From assembly GCF_900102945.1 (NCBI RefSeq), contig NZ_FNGI01000005.1, positions 1 to 64,000 of the forward strand: a DNA stretch of 64,000 nt, read 5' to 3'. The notes under the pieces were generated by a model. It was not told where the DNA came from, did no database searches, and saw nothing but the letters and a program-made list of their open reading frames with translations. This DNA comes from Modicisalibacter muralis. GTDB taxonomy: Bacteria > Pseudomonadota > Gammaproteobacteria > Pseudomonadales > Halomonadaceae. Of the stretch, positions 48,744-59,373 are shown piece after piece (positions within the stretch are counted from its first letter, which is position 1; each line of letters begins with the position of its first letter). The position numbers were made by a program, and so were the translations under genes.

Positions 48744-50207
48744 TTACATCAAGACGATGTCGTACTGCTCTTGGGAGTAATGTGCCTCGACCTGAAAACG
48801 GATGGTCTTGTCGATAAAGACTTCCAGGTCTGCCACCGCCGCCGACTCCTCATCGAGCAGCCGGTCGACCACCGCCTGCGACGCCAGCACCATATAGGTA
48901 TCTGGACTGTAGGCGCGTTCCTCGCGCAGGATCTCGCGGAATATCTCGTAGCATATGGTTTCCGGCGTTTTCAGCGTGCCGCGCCCGAGGCAGGTCGGAC
49001 AGGCGTCGCAAAGCGTCTGCTCGAGGCTCTCGCGGGTGCGCTTGCGAGTCAGTTGCACCAACCCCAACTCGGTGACCCCGGTCAGCTTGTTCTTGGCGTG
49101 ATCGCGTTCCAGCGATTTCTCCAATACCCGCAATACCTGGCGTTGATGCTCGGGGTCTTCCATATCGATGAAATCGATGATGATGATGCCGCCCAGATTG
49201 CGCAGACGTAGCTGGCGGGCAATCGCGGTGGCGGCCTCGAGGTTGGTCTTGAAGATGGTTTCCTCGAGATTGCGATGGCCCACGTAACCGCCGGTATTGA
49301 CGTCGATGGTGGTCATCGCCTCGGTCTGGTCGATGACCAGATAGCCGCCGGACTTGAGCTGTACCTTGCGCCCCAGCGCCTTGTGGATTTCGTCCTCGAC
49401 GCTGAATATGTCGAAAATCGGCCGCTCGCCAGGATAGTATTCGATGCGCTCGACCACGCCGGGCATGAACTCCTCGGCGAACTCCACCAGCTTGAGGTAG
49501 TTCTCGCGCGAATCGATGCGCACCTTCTCGATGTCATCACGCATGATGTCGCGTAGGGTACGAATGAACAGCGGCAGGTCATCGTAGATGCGACTCGGCG
49601 CCGGCGCATTGAGTTTGCGCTCACCGACCTTGCGCCACAGCCTCAGCAGAAATTGAATGTCGGTGGTCAATTCCTCCCTACCCACGCCTTCGGCGGCGGT
49701 ACGAATGATAAAGCCACCGGGAATGTCCTGCCCGCTCTCGGCGAGGCATTCTTCGACCAGCACGCGCAGCCGCTCGCGTTCGCTCTCGTCTTCGATGCGC
49801 TGCGAAACGCCGGTATGCGGCGAGTCGGGCATATAGACCAGATAACGCGAAGGAACCGACAGGTGAGTCGTCAGCCGTGCGCCCTTGGAGCCGATCGGGT
49901 CCTTGGTGACCTGCACCACCAGCGGCTGACCCTCATGCAATAGCTGGCTGATCGATACCTGCTCGTCGCTGGGCGTGTTGGGCGGCATCACCTCATGAGC
50001 ATGAATGAAGGCGGCCCGCTCGAGGCCAATATCGATAAAGGCGGCCTGCATGCCCGGCAACACCCGTGCCACTCGGCCCTTGTAGATATTGCCAACGATG
50101 CCCCGGCGCCGGCTACGCTCGATGAAGGCCTCCTGCAGCACGCCGTTTTCGACCACCGCGACACGGGTTTCCATCGGGGTCAGGTTGATCAGTACTTCAC
50201 CGCTCAT
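48744..50207 (-). CDS. rng: Ribonuclease G
   Basis: Endoribonuclease of the RNase E/G family that processes the 5' end of 16S rRNA and decays some mRNAs. The 487 residues show an N-terminal S1 domain (RRRGIVGNIYKGRVARVLPGMQAAFIDIG), the DNase-like catalytic Asp residues in TIDVNTGGYVGHRN and IIIDFIDME, and the Zn-link CDACPTCLGRG near residue 405. It lacks the long C-terminal scaffold of RNase E. AAGGA precedes the ATG. It is part of mreBCD-maf-rng-yhdP-tldD. Confidence 0.97.
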   Translation of the reverse strand: MSGEVLINLTPMETRVAVVENGVLQEAFIERSRRRGIVGNIYKGRVARVLPGMQAAFIDIGLERAAFIHAHEVMPPNTPSDEQVSISQLLHEGQPLVVQVTKDPIGSKGARLTTHLSVPSRYLVYMPDSPHTGVSQRIEDESERERLRVLVEECLAESGQDIPGGFIIRTAAEGVGREELTTDIQFLLRLWRKVGERKLNAPAPSRIYDDLPLFIRTLRDIMRDDIEKVRIDSRENYLKLVEFAEEFMPGVVERIEYYPGERPIFDIFSVEDEIHKALGRKVQLKSGGYLVIDQTEAMTTIDVNTGGYVGHRNLEETIFKTNLEAATAIARQLRLRNLGGIIIIDFIDMEDPEHQRQVLRVLEKSLERDHAKNKLTGVTELGLVQLTRKRTRESLEQTLCDACPTCLGRGTLKTPETICYEIFREILREERAYSPDTYMVLASQAVVDRLLDEESAAVADLEVFIDKTIRFQVEAHYSQEQYDIVLM

Positions 50208-50237
50208 GCGGGAATCCTTGTAAGAGTCATGAGACGA

Positions 50238-50825
50238 TTATGACACAGCCGCGGCCGGCCATAGCGTGACGCCTTGGCGCCGCAACAGTTCGGCGGTTTC
50301 AAAGAGTGGCAAGCCAACCACCGCCGAATGGCTGCCTTCGATGCGCTCGACGAATATCGCGGCTCGCCCTTGAATGGCATAGCCGCCGGCCTTGTCGGCG
50401 GGCTCGCCGGTAGCCCAGTAGGCCTCGATCTCGGCCGTGTCGATCGCGCGCATGACGACGCGTGTCGAGACGCACACATCGAGCATGCCACGCGGCCCAC
50501 TGACGGCGACGGCGGTCAGCACCTCATGCGCCCTGCCTGACAGCGCCGTCAGCATCTCGCGTGCGTGATCGCGATCTCCCGGCTTGCCGAGAATTCGACC
50601 ATCGAGCACCACCGCGGTATCCGAGCCAAGCGTTGGCAGGGAACTATCCACGGCGCCCGCCTCGGCCTTGGCGCGAGCCAAGCGCGTGACATAAGCCATG
50701 GCAGACTCGCCGCTACGCGGCGTTTCATCGATATCGGCGGGGGCGATTTCGACCTCGAGTCCGATCGAGGCCAGCAGTTCGCGACGGCGGGGTGAAGCCG
50801 AAGCGAGGCGCAGCGTGGCGGACAT
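50238..50825 (-). CDS. maf: Maf-family nucleoside triphosphate pyrophosphatase (YhdE type)
   Basis: House-cleaning enzyme that hydrolyses dTTP/UTP and modified forms. The 195 residues have the Maf signature LASASPRRRELL at the start, the catalytic SDTAVVLDG region and GGYAIQGRAAIFVERIEGSHSAVVGLPL. Its location after mreD and before rng identifies the YhdE orthologue. AAGGAAGG precedes the ATG. Confidence 0.94.
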   Translation of the reverse strand: MSATLRLASASPRRRELLASIGLEVEIAPADIDETPRSGESAMAYVTRLARAKAEAGAVDSSLPTLGSDTAVVLDGRILGKPGDRDHAREMLTALSGRAHEVLTAVAVSGPRGMLDVCVSTRVVMRAIDTAEIEAYWATGEPADKAGGYAIQGRAAIFVERIEGSHSAVVGLPLFETAELLRRQGVTLWPAAAVS

Positions 50826-50863
50826 GCACCTTCCTTAGTTAGTCGGTAACGCGTGCTGAGTAT

Positions 50864-51352
50864 TCAGGCGATATTCAGTCGTCGACGCACCGCCTGCAGC
50901 AGAGTGAAGAACCATGGCCAGAGTATGCCGCCGATCAAGGCCGGCAACAAAAAGGCCAGGTTGATGGAAAACGGACCGAAGATGGTGCGCAGCCATTGTT
51001 CCGTCAGTTGCGCGATGCCCAACAACACGAAGACCAGCACCGCCTGTTGCACTAGCGCATAGGCACGCATGCGCTGATAAACGAGCAGTGACAGGTAAGC
51101 CAATAACGACAGCATCAGCGCATTCTGGCCGAGCGGCGAGCCCTCGATCAGATCCAGCAGCAACCCCAGCACGAAGCCATGGAAAACGCCGACGCGTTGC
51201 GGGGTACTCACGCACCAGTAGATCAGCATCAGACCCAGCCAGTCCGGTCGCCATACCAACCACGCATCGGGCAGCGGCATGACCTGCAGGCACAGTGCCA
51301 GCAGCAGGCTCAACCAGATCATCGCCAGACCCCGCGTGGTCGTTACCGCCAT
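50864..51352 (-). CDS. mreD: Rod shape-determining protein MreD
   Basis: Integral membrane partner of MreC in the elongasome. The 162 residues contain about five hydrophobic helices (for example MIWLSLLLALCLQVMPL and INLAFLLPALIGGILWPWFFTLL) and the conserved RPDWLGLMLIYW after the first helix. Its ATG overlaps the mreC stop by one base (TGATG). Confidence 0.92.
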   Translation of the reverse strand: MAVTTTRGLAMIWLSLLLALCLQVMPLPDAWLVWRPDWLGLMLIYWCVSTPQRVGVFHGFVLGLLLDLIEGSPLGQNALMLSLLAYLSLLVYQRMRAYALVQQAVLVFVLLGIAQLTEQWLRTIFGPFSINLAFLLPALIGGILWPWFFTLLQAVRRRLNIA

Positions 51353-52317
51353 CAGGTTCCCTCCTCCTGGCTGGCTTCGGTCTCTTCGCCGTTCGGCGCG
51401 ACGCTATTGCCCACCTCGATAGCGGCATCGAGTGCCTGCTGCGAGACGTTCGGTGGCGGCGGTGGGAACAGCAATAGGAATTGTCGCGAGCGCTCCGTCT
51501 GGGCGATCGGCTCGGCGACGACTTCGGCAAACGGCTCGCCGGGATCGTGGATGACTTCCGCTACTCTGGCGACCGGATAGCCTTCCGGGAAGCGCCCGGC
51601 CAGACCGGACGTCACCAACAGATCGCCGACGCGAATATCGGCAGTGTCGGGAACATGCAACACATCGAGTTCATCGTAGCGGCCAGTGCCCTGAACGATA
51701 AAACGCAAACCGTTGCGATTAACCTGCACGGGAACCGCAAAACTGGCATCGGCGACCATCAGCACCCGGCTGTTGTAGGCGGAAACCGAGATGACCTGGC
51801 CGATCAAGCCCGACGCGTCCATCACCGGCTGGCCAACATAGACGCCATCGCTGCGCCCGCGGTCGATGACCATCTGGTGGGTGAAAGGGTCGGAATCCAG
51901 CGACAACAACTCGGCGGTGATATAGAGGATGTCGCCGCGCTGGGCCGCATTGAGCAGCTCACGCAAGCGCACGTTCTCGGCGGTCAGGCTGGCCATGCGT
52001 TGTACGCGTTGGGAAAGCATCAGCAACTGTTCGTGCAGCAGGCGGTTCTCTTCGATCAGTTCGCGCTGATCGGCAAGCACCAGCGCCCCCCACGACAGGG
52101 CGTCGCTGGGCTGACTGACCAGCCATTGTACCGGCGCGACGACCGTCGACAGGTGGGCACGCAATTCCGCCATGCGGGGCATGCGCTGTTCGGCGAACAT
52201 CAGCGCGAAGGCGACGACGGCACAAAACAACATGCGATAGCCGGGCACGGGGCCATGCGAGAATAGCGGTTTGATAGGCCTCCCCCCGAGGGCTACACAC
52301 TGTCTACTTGCAAGCAT
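51352..52317 (-). CDS. mreC: Rod shape-determining protein MreC (start uncertain)
   Basis: Periplasmic scaffold that links MreB filaments to the cell wall enzymes. The protein has an N-terminal transmembrane helix (RMLFCAVVAFALMFA), a coiled-coil (ELIEENRLLHEQLLMLSQRVQRM) and the beta-barrel MreC core (DGVYVGQPVMDASGLIGQVISVS, GDLLVTSGLAGRFPEGYPV). The conserved N-terminus IKPLFSHGP has no ATG, GTG or TTG in front: the codons are AGG CCT ATC AAA. A strong GGGGGGAGG lies right there, which argues against translation beginning upstream. The coordinate given is the nearest upstream ATG (52317); an ATC start (52275), a GTG at 52248 or an ATG at 52233 are alternatives. Confidence 0.9.
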   Translation of the reverse strand: MLASRQCVALGGRPIKPLFSHGPVPGYRMLFCAVVAFALMFAEQRMPRMAELRAHLSTVVAPVQWLVSQPSDALSWGALVLADQRELIEENRLLHEQLLMLSQRVQRMASLTAENVRLRELLNAAQRGDILYITAELLSLDSDPFTHQMVIDRGRSDGVYVGQPVMDASGLIGQVISVSAYNSRVLMVADASFAVPVQVNRNGLRFIVQGTGRYDELDVLHVPDTADIRVGDLLVTSGLAGRFPEGYPVARVAEVIHDPGEPFAEVVAEPIAQTERSRQFLLLFPPPPPNVSQQALDAAIEVGNSVAPNGEETEASQEEGT

Positions 52318-52462
52318 CCATTTGCAGGCATGCCAGGCTCGCACGGCGTACGCGGATCGATCGTGACAATTTTAGGCCGCCGGCACGACTATCCGCACAA
52401 GGCAAATAGCCGCTTTTGGCAGTCTTCAAGCCAGATGACGGAGCCTCGGCGCCTGGAAAACG

Positions 52463-53509
<1,047 letters not shown>

Positions 53510-53545
53510 TCACCTAGTGCAGACCGGAACCCTGTGCGGATGCAA

Positions 53546-53574
53546 ACGGTACCATCGCGGCGGGAAGGCGGCAA
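53546..53574 (-). promoter_or_regulatory. mreB promoter
   Basis: On the minus strand TTGCCG (53574-53569), 17 bases and TACCGT (53551-53546) preceded by TGG, an extended -10. The start point near 53539 gives a leader of about 40 bases. Confidence 0.6.
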
Positions 53575-53702
53575 GCGAGATGCCTGCCAGCGGCGCCGAG
53601 ATGTGGTACCTTTTGCGCCTATTTAGCGTGTCGTCCGCATGGCCAGAATGCCTGGCGGACGACCTTCACGATTGCCTGACGCTTTAAAGGAAAGCCGACG
53701 CC

Positions 53703-53990
53703 ATGGCGCTTGAACACGAAGACGTGCGGCGGGCCGCCCACCTCGCCCGCCTAAGCCTGAACGACGACGAAGCCGCCCATTACGCCGACGATATTCGGCG
53801 TATTCTCGAGATGGTCGATCGCCTTCAAGCCGTCGATACGCAGGGCGTGGCGCCGCTCGCCCACCCGCTGGACAGCACCCAGCGCCTGCGTGCCGACGAA
53901 GTCACCGAGGGCGATGAGCGCGAGCGCTTCCAGCGCTGTGCCCCTGCGGTGGAAGACGGATTGTATCTGGTGCCCCGGGTCGTCGAATGA
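53703..53990 (+). CDS. gatC: Asp/Glu-tRNA amidotransferase subunit C
   Basis: Small subunit that stabilises the GatA-GatB complex, which converts misacylated Glu-tRNA(Gln) and Asp-tRNA(Asn) to the amide forms. The 95 residues show VRRAAHLARLSLNDDEAAHYADDIRRILEMVDRLQAVDT and the conserved LR-DEV segment. AAAGGAAAG lies upstream. gatC-gatA-gatB are in one operon; presence of this complex suggests the organism uses the indirect route for Gln- and/or Asn-tRNA. Confidence 0.96.
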   Translation: MALEHEDVRRAAHLARLSLNDDEAAHYADDIRRILEMVDRLQAVDTQGVAPLAHPLDSTQRLRADEVTEGDERERFQRCAPAVEDGLYLVPRVVE

Positions 53991-54029
53991 CGCGCCGTCG
54001 GACAAGCCATTCAGGGAGCCCTTCTCTTC

Positions 54030-55490
54030 ATGCATGACAAGACATTGACCGAGCTTGCCACAGCGCTGGCCGCCGGCGAGTTCTCCAGTCGCGAGCTGAC
54101 CGAATCGTTGCTCGCGCGCATTCAACGCTTCGATGGCGAGCTCAACAGCTTCATTACCGTAACCGGCGATGAGGCGCTGGCCGCCGCCGACGCCGCCGAC
54201 AGCACTCGCGCCAGGGGCGAAGCCGGGCCCTTGAACGGCCTGCCGCTGGCCCTCAAGGACATCTTTTGCACCCAGGGCGTGCGCACCAGCTGCGGTTCGC
54301 GGATGCTCGACAACTTCGTTTCGCCGTATAACGCCACGCTCGTCGAGAAGCTCGCCACCGCCGGCACGGTGTGCCTGGGCAAGACCAACATGGATGAGTT
54401 CGCGATGGGCTCGTCCAACGAAAACAGCTATTACGGCCCGGTGAAAAACCCCTGGGATCTGTCCGCCGTGCCTGGCGGCAGTTCAGGCGGCAGTGCCGCG
54501 GCGGTCGCCGCCAGCCTGGTTCCCGCGGCACTGGGTACCGATACCGGCGGTTCGGTTCGCCAGCCAGCGGCGTTCTGCGGCATTACCGGTTTGAAGCCGA
54601 CCTACGGGCGCGTTTCGCGTTATGGCATGGTGGCCTATGCCTCGAGCCTCGATCAGGCCGGCCCCATGGCACGCACCGCCGAGGATTGCGCGCTGCTGCT
54701 CGGCGCCATTGCCGGTCACGATCCACGCGACTCGACCAGCGTGGCGCGTGGCGTGCCGAATTATCGCGCCGAACTCGATGCCTCGCTGTCGGGGCTCAAG
54801 ATCGGCCTGCCCAAGGAATATTTCGGCGACGGCCTCGACCCCGCCGTGGCGACCGCAGTGCGCGAGGCGATCGCGGTCTACGAATCGCTGGGCGCTAGCG
54901 TGCGCGAGGTCAGCCTGCCGCATACCGAACTGGCGATTCCCGCTTATTACGTCATTGCCCCAGCCGAGGCATCCTCGAACCTGTCGCGTTTCGATGGCGT
55001 GCGCTTCGGCCATCGCTGCGAGAACCCCACCGACCTCATCGATCTCTACAAGCGTTCGCGAGCGGAAGGCTTCGGCGAAGAGGTCAAACGGCGCATCCTG
55101 ATCGGTACGCACACCCTCTCGGAAGGCTTCTTCGATGCCTATTACAAGAAGGCCCAACAGGTACGCCGCCTGATTCGCCAGGACTTCCTCGATGCCTTCG
55201 AGGAGGTCGATGTACTGATGGGCCCGGCGGCACCGACCCCGGCCTTCGATCTGGGCGCCAACAAGGATCCGGTCTCGATGTATCTGCAGGATATCTACAC
55301 CATCGCCATCAACCTGGCCGGCATTCCCGGTATCAGCGTACCCGCCGGCTTCGCCAACGATCGCCCCATCGGGCTACAGGTTCTCGGCCCGCACTTCGCC
55401 GAGCAACACCTGCTCAACGTTGCCCACCAGTTCCAGCAGGTTACCGACTGGCATCGCTGTCGGCCTGCCTTCGCCGGGGAGAACGCATGA
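54030..55490 (+). CDS. gatA: Asp/Glu-tRNA amidotransferase subunit A
   Basis: Glutaminase subunit that releases ammonia for GatB. The 486 residues belong to the amidase-signature family: catalytic Lys in [15 protein letters not shown] (about residue 77), the Ser-rich signature [28 protein letters not shown] (cis-Ser and nucleophile Ser, about 150-180). The start has GGGAG upstream, 39 bases after gatC. Its stop overlaps gatB by four bases. Confidence 0.97.
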   Translation: MHDKTLTELATALAAGEFSSRELTESLLARIQRFDGELNSFITVTGDEALAAADAADSTRARGEAGPLNGLPLALKDIFCTQGVRTSCGSRMLDNFVSPYNATLVEKLATAGTVCLGKTNMDEFAMGSSNENSYYGPVKNPWDLSAVPGGSSGGSAAAVAASLVPAALGTDTGGSVRQPAAFCGITGLKPTYGRVSRYGMVAYASSLDQAGPMARTAEDCALLLGAIAGHDPRDSTSVARGVPNYRAELDASLSGLKIGLPKEYFGDGLDPAVATAVREAIAVYESLGASVREVSLPHTELAIPAYYVIAPAEASSNLSRFDGVRFGHRCENPTDLIDLYKRSRAEGFGEEVKRRILIGTHTLSEGFFDAYYKKAQQVRRLIRQDFLDAFEEVDVLMGPAAPTPAFDLGANKDPVSMYLQDIYTIAINLAGIPGISVPAGFANDRPIGLQVLGPHFAEQHLLNVAHQFQQVTDWHRCRPAFAGENA

Positions 55491-56941
55491 TGCAATGGGA
55501 AACCGTGATCGGGCTGGAAGTCCACGTTCAACTCGCCACCCAATCGAAGATCTTTTCCGGCGCGTCTACCGCCTTCGGTAGCCAACCGAATAGTCAGGCC
55601 TGCGCCGTCGACCTGGGCCTGCCCGGTGTTCTGCCGGTGCTTAACGAGGCCGCCGTGGCCATGGCCGTGCAGTTCGGGCTGGCCATCGACGCCGAGATTC
55701 CCGAAACCTCGGTGTTCGATCGCAAGAATTACTTCTACCCCGACCTGCCCAAGGGCTATCAGACCAGCCAGATGTATCACCCGATCGTCGGGCCGGGCGA
55801 GGTCGAGGTCGCTCTCGACGATGGCAGCACCAAGCGTGTCCGCGTGCATCACGCCCACCTCGAGGAAGACGCCGGCAAGTCGTTGCACGAGGACTATCAC
55901 GGCATGACCGGCATCGACTTGAACCGTGCCGGCACACCGCTGCTGGAGATCGTTTCCGAGCCGGACATGCGCTCGGCCAAGGAGGCCGTCGGTTATATCA
56001 GGGCCATCCATGCCATCGTCACCTACCTGGGCATCTCGGATGGCAACATGGCCGAGGGTTCGATGCGCTGCGACGTCAACGTTTCGGTGCGCCCCAAGGG
56101 CCAGGAGGCGTTCGGCACCCGCGCCGAGATCAAGAACGTCAACTCGTTCCGCTTCGTCGAGAAGGCCATCGCCTGCGAGACCCAGCGCCAGATCGAACTG
56201 ATAGAGGATGGCGGCACGGTGATCCAGGAGACCCGCCTCTACGACCCGGAAGCGGACGAGACGCGCAGCATGCGCACCAAGGAGGAAGCCAACGACTACC
56301 GTTACTTCCCCTGCCCCGACCTGCTGCCGGTGGTACTCGACCGGGCCTACGTCGACCACCTGCGCTCAAGCCTGCCGGAGCTGCCCGCCGAGAAGCGTGC
56401 ACGCTTCGAAAGCGAGCTGGGGCTGTCGTCCTACGACGCCGGCGTGCTGTCATCCAGCCGCCCCATGGCCGAGTACTTCGAGGCGGTCAAGCAGGTGTGC
56501 GGCGATGCCAAGCAGGCCGCCAACTGGGTGCAGGGCGAGCTTTCCGGCCAACTCAACCGGGAAGGCATCGATATCGCCGAGAGCCCGGTCACGGCCGAAC
56601 AGCTCGGCGGCCTGGTCAAACGGGTGATCGATGGGACCATCAACGGCAAGGCCGCCAAGCAAGTGTTCATCGCGCTATGGAACGACGAAGGCCAGACGGC
56701 CGATGAGTTGATCGACGCCAAGGGCCTCAAGCAGGTCACCGACAGCGGCGCCATCGAGGCAATGATCGATAGCGTGATAGCGGACAGCCCGGTACAGGTC
56801 GCCCAGTATCGCGAAGCCGAGGACGATAAGCGCGGCAAGATGATCGGCTATTTCGTCGGCCAGGTGATGAAGGCCTCGCGTGGCACCGCCAACCCGCAGC
56901 AGGTCAACGCGCTGCTCAAGGAAAAGCTGGATCAGGCATAG
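55487..56941 (+). CDS. gatB: Asp/Glu-tRNA amidotransferase subunit B
   Basis: Kinase/transamidase subunit that binds the misacylated tRNA. The 484 residues have [22 protein letters not shown], the [12 protein letters not shown] metal site, [12 protein letters not shown] and the C-terminal helical and YqeY-like tail. Two ATGs occur in tandem; the first overlaps the gatA stop. A regulator gene of the polyamine cluster begins 10 bases after its stop. Confidence 0.97.
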   Translation: MMQWETVIGLEVHVQLATQSKIFSGASTAFGSQPNSQACAVDLGLPGVLPVLNEAAVAMAVQFGLAIDAEIPETSVFDRKNYFYPDLPKGYQTSQMYHPIVGPGEVEVALDDGSTKRVRVHHAHLEEDAGKSLHEDYHGMTGIDLNRAGTPLLEIVSEPDMRSAKEAVGYIRAIHAIVTYLGISDGNMAEGSMRCDVNVSVRPKGQEAFGTRAEIKNVNSFRFVEKAIACETQRQIELIEDGGTVIQETRLYDPEADETRSMRTKEEANDYRYFPCPDLLPVVLDRAYVDHLRSSLPELPAEKRARFESELGLSSYDAGVLSSSRPMAEYFEAVKQVCGDAKQAANWVQGELSGQLNREGIDIAESPVTAEQLGGLVKRVIDGTINGKAAKQVFIALWNDEGQTADELIDAKGLKQVTDSGAIEAMIDSVIADSPVQVAQYREAEDDKRGKMIGYFVGQVMKASRGTANPQQVNALLKEKLDQA

Positions 56942-56951
56942 GGAGTCAGGA

Positions 56952-57503
56952 ATGTCAGACGATGTCGGCCCACGCTTGCGTGCCCTGCGCACCTTGCGGG
57001 GTATTTCCCAGCGCGAGCTGGCCAAGCGCTGCGGTGTCACCCACTCCAGCCTGTCGCTGATCGAACAGAACAAGGTCAGCCCTTCGGTCAGCTCGCTGAA
57101 GAAGATTCTCGACGCCATCCCGATCAGCGTGGGCGATTTCTTCACCATGGACCTGGAGAGCCGCAATCAGGTGTTTTATTGCGCCGACGAATTGCCCGAC
57201 ATCGGTAGCGGCGACGTGGTTTACCGGCTGGTCGGCGCCAACCGCGAGACACGCGCACTGTCGTTCATCATCGAGACCTATGCCGCCGGTGCCGATACCG
57301 GGCGCGAGATGATCGCCCACCAGGGCGAAGAGGCCGGAGTGATCATCGAGGGCGAGATCGAGATCACCATCAACGCCGAGACCCGCACACTGGGCCCCGG
57401 CGAAGCCTATTACTTCAACACCAACATCCCCCACCGCTTCCGCAACCCCGGCAAGGTCGCTTGCCGGCTGGTGAGTTGCTGCACCCCGGCCAAGACGTTC
57501 TGA
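56952..57503 (+). CDS. puuR: XRE-cupin regulator, PuuR-like
   Basis: Probable repressor of the adjacent putrescine genes. The 183 residues comprise an N-terminal XRE helix-turn-helix (RLRALRTLRGISQRELAKRCGVTHSSLSLIEQNKVSPSVSSL, about 6-50) and a C-terminal cupin domain (about 105-180; HQGEEAGVIIEGEIEITINAETRTLGPGEAYYFNTNIPHRFRN). Size, layout and the HQGEE segment match E. coli PuuR closely. It starts 10 bases after gatB and could be read from the gat transcript. The symbol rests on family resemblance and neighbours. Confidence 0.82.
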   Translation: MSDDVGPRLRALRTLRGISQRELAKRCGVTHSSLSLIEQNKVSPSVSSLKKILDAIPISVGDFFTMDLESRNQVFYCADELPDIGSGDVVYRLVGANRETRALSFIIETYAAGADTGREMIAHQGEEAGVIIEGEIEITINAETRTLGPGEAYYFNTNIPHRFRNPGKVACRLVSCCTPAKTF

Positions 57504-57515
57504 TCGCGGCGATCT

Positions 57516-57544
57516 TTGACAGTCGACGGCGCAACTGGAACCAT
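57516..57544 (+). promoter_or_regulatory. Weak candidate promoter for the tautomerase gene
   Basis: A perfect -35 TTGACA (57516-57521) is followed after 17 bases by a poor -10 AACCAT (57539-57544). It lies in the 85-base gap between the puuR-like gene and the tautomerase gene. Confidence 0.3.
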
Positions 57545-57588
57545 GGCGCACCTTTTTCAAAAACCGTTTCCACAGAATGGAGAAACCG

Positions 57589-57786
57589 ATGCCCATCGTC
57601 CAGATCCAGCTCATCGAAGGCCGCAACGACGAGCAGAAGGAGAAGCTGATCCAGAAGGTCACCGAGGCCTGCGTCGAATCCATCGATTGCACCCCGGAGA
57701 GCGTACGCATTCTGCTGAGCGACATCTCCGAGCAGCATTTCGGCGTCGCCGGGGAATCGGTCAGGACACGTCGCGCACATAAGTGA
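57589..57786 (+). CDS. 4-oxalocrotonate tautomerase family protein
   Basis: A 65-residue (64 after Met removal) tautomerase-superfamily protein. Counting from the processed N-terminal Pro, all four catalytic residues of 4-oxalocrotonate tautomerase are in place: Pro1, Arg11 (LIEGRND), Arg39 (SVRILL) and Phe50 (QHFGVAG). The start at 57589 puts Pro second, as catalysis requires, and GGAG lies seven bases upstream; the ATG four codons earlier is rejected. No meta-cleavage pathway genes are nearby. It sits between the PuuR-like regulator and the convergent aldehyde dehydrogenase, so its natural substrate is unknown. Confidence 0.88.
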   Translation: MPIVQIQLIEGRNDEQKEKLIQKVTEACVESIDCTPESVRILLSDISEQHFGVAGESVRTRRAHK

Positions 57787-57806
57787 GCCGGCCAAACGAC
57801 GAAATA

Positions 57807-57837
57807 CCACGGGCCGCCCATTCTGGGCGGCCCGTGG
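57807..57837. terminator. 13-bp perfect hairpin between convergent genes
   Basis: CCACGGGCCGCCC (57807-57819) and its exact complement (57825-57837) flank a five-base loop, followed by TCCTTT on the plus strand. It lies between the tautomerase and aldehyde dehydrogenase stops and probably acts in both directions, although the T-run is poor. Confidence 0.6.
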
Positions 57838-57873
57838 TCCTTTAGAAGCGGATAAACGGAAACTTCTTGCGCC

Positions 57874-59373
57874 TCAGGGCGCCAGCGACATCCATACCGT
57901 CTTGAGTTCGGAGTATTCCTCCAGCGAGTGGTGCGACTTGTCGCGACCATTGCCCGACTGCTTGACGCCACCGAAAGGCACCGTCATATCGCCGCCGGCC
58001 CAGTTGTTGACGAACACCTGACCCGAATGCAGCCGCCGCGAAACCCGCATGATGCGGTCGATATCCTGGCTCCACAGCCCGGCGGCCAGGCCGTATTCGC
58101 TGTCGTTGGCCATGGCCACGGCTTCTTCCTCGCTGTCGAAGCCGAACACCGACAGCACCGGGCCGAAGACCTCCTCGCGACCGATGGCCATCTGCGGCGT
58201 GACGCCATCGAAGATCGTGGGTGCGACGAACAGCCCACCCTCGACCGGACTCACCGCCGCGCCGCCGGTGCGCAGGTGGGCGCCCTCTTCCACGCCCTGG
58301 CGAATGTAATCGAGGATGCGCTTGTGCTGCACCTCGTCGACGATCGCGCCCATGAAGCTCGCCGGGTCGAGCGGGTCGCCGGGCTGCATGTTCTCGGCAT
58401 GCGCCAGCACCCGTTCGATGAACGCCTCACGGATCGGATTCTCGACCAGCAGGCGCGAGCCGGCGATGCACACCTCGCCCTGATTGTGGAAGATCGCCGC
58501 GGCGGCATTCTCGGCCACGGAATCGATATCCTTGCAGTCGGCGAACACCAGGTTGGGACTCTTGCCGCCGCACTCCAGGTAGATACGCTTCAGGTTCGAC
58601 TGACCGGCGTATTGCATCAACTGCTTGCCGACCCCGGTGGAGCCGGTGAACGACAGGCAGTCGACGTCCATCGACAGCGCCAGCGCCTTGCCGGCGGTGT
58701 GGCCGAACCCCGACAGCACCTGGAACACGCCATCGGGTAGCCCGGCCTCCTGCGCGAGTTGCGCCAGGCGCAGCGCCGAAAGCGGCGACTTCTCCGAGGG
58801 CTTGAGGATCACGCTATTGCCCGCCGCCAGCGCCGGGCCGATCTTCCAGGCGGTCATCATCAGCGGGAAGTTCCACGGCACGATCGAGGCCACCACGCCC
58901 AGCGGTTCGCGCAGCACCAGGCCGAGGCTCTCCTCGCCGGTGGGCGCGACCTCACCGTAGACCTTGTCGATGGTCTCGGCGTTGTAACGAATGCAGCCGA
59001 TGGCGCCGCTCATATCGCCCAGCGAGCTTCCCACCGGCTTGCCCATGTCGAGCGTGTCGAGCAGTGCCAGTTCGTTCTTGTGCCGCTCCATCAGTTCGGC
59101 CAGGCGCAGCATGGCCTGCTTGCGCTTGCCCGGTGCCAGGCGCGACCAGTCGCCGCGATTGTAGGCATCGCGGGCATGGCGCACGGCAAGCTCGACATCC
59201 GGCGCATCGCAACTGGCGATCTCGGCAAGCACTTCGCCGGTGGCCGGGTTGATGGTGGCGAAGCGCTCGCCACTCGCGGCATCGACGAAGCGGTTGCCGA
59301 TGAAGGCGCGCGTCTCGTAGCGCAAATCGCCGGCGAGTTTTTGCCAGTCGGCGTGGCTCAATTGCGTGCTCAT
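57874..59373 (-). CDS. Aldehyde dehydrogenase, PuuC-like
   Basis: NAD(P)-dependent aldehyde dehydrogenase of 499 residues, probably oxidising gamma-glutamyl-gamma-aminobutyraldehyde or 4-aminobutyraldehyde in putrescine breakdown. Motifs: PWNFPLMMTAWKIGPALAAGN, SFTGSTGVGKQL (cofactor loop), LECGGKSPN (catalytic Glu near 268), NQGEVCIAGSRL (nucleophile Cys near 302) and EEVFGPVLSV. It overlaps the aminotransferase gene by four bases (ATGA), so the two steps are encoded as a unit. PuuC is the best match by context; broader substrate use is likely. Confidence 0.88.
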   Translation of the reverse strand: MSTQLSHADWQKLAGDLRYETRAFIGNRFVDAASGERFATINPATGEVLAEIASCDAPDVELAVRHARDAYNRGDWSRLAPGKRKQAMLRLAELMERHKNELALLDTLDMGKPVGSSLGDMSGAIGCIRYNAETIDKVYGEVAPTGEESLGLVLREPLGVVASIVPWNFPLMMTAWKIGPALAAGNSVILKPSEKSPLSALRLAQLAQEAGLPDGVFQVLSGFGHTAGKALALSMDVDCLSFTGSTGVGKQLMQYAGQSNLKRIYLECGGKSPNLVFADCKDIDSVAENAAAAIFHNQGEVCIAGSRLLVENPIREAFIERVLAHAENMQPGDPLDPASFMGAIVDEVQHKRILDYIRQGVEEGAHLRTGGAAVSPVEGGLFVAPTIFDGVTPQMAIGREEVFGPVLSVFGFDSEEEAVAMANDSEYGLAAGLWSQDIDRIMRVSRRLHSGQVFVNNWAGGDMTVPFGGVKQSGNGRDKSHHSLEEYSELKTVWMSLAP

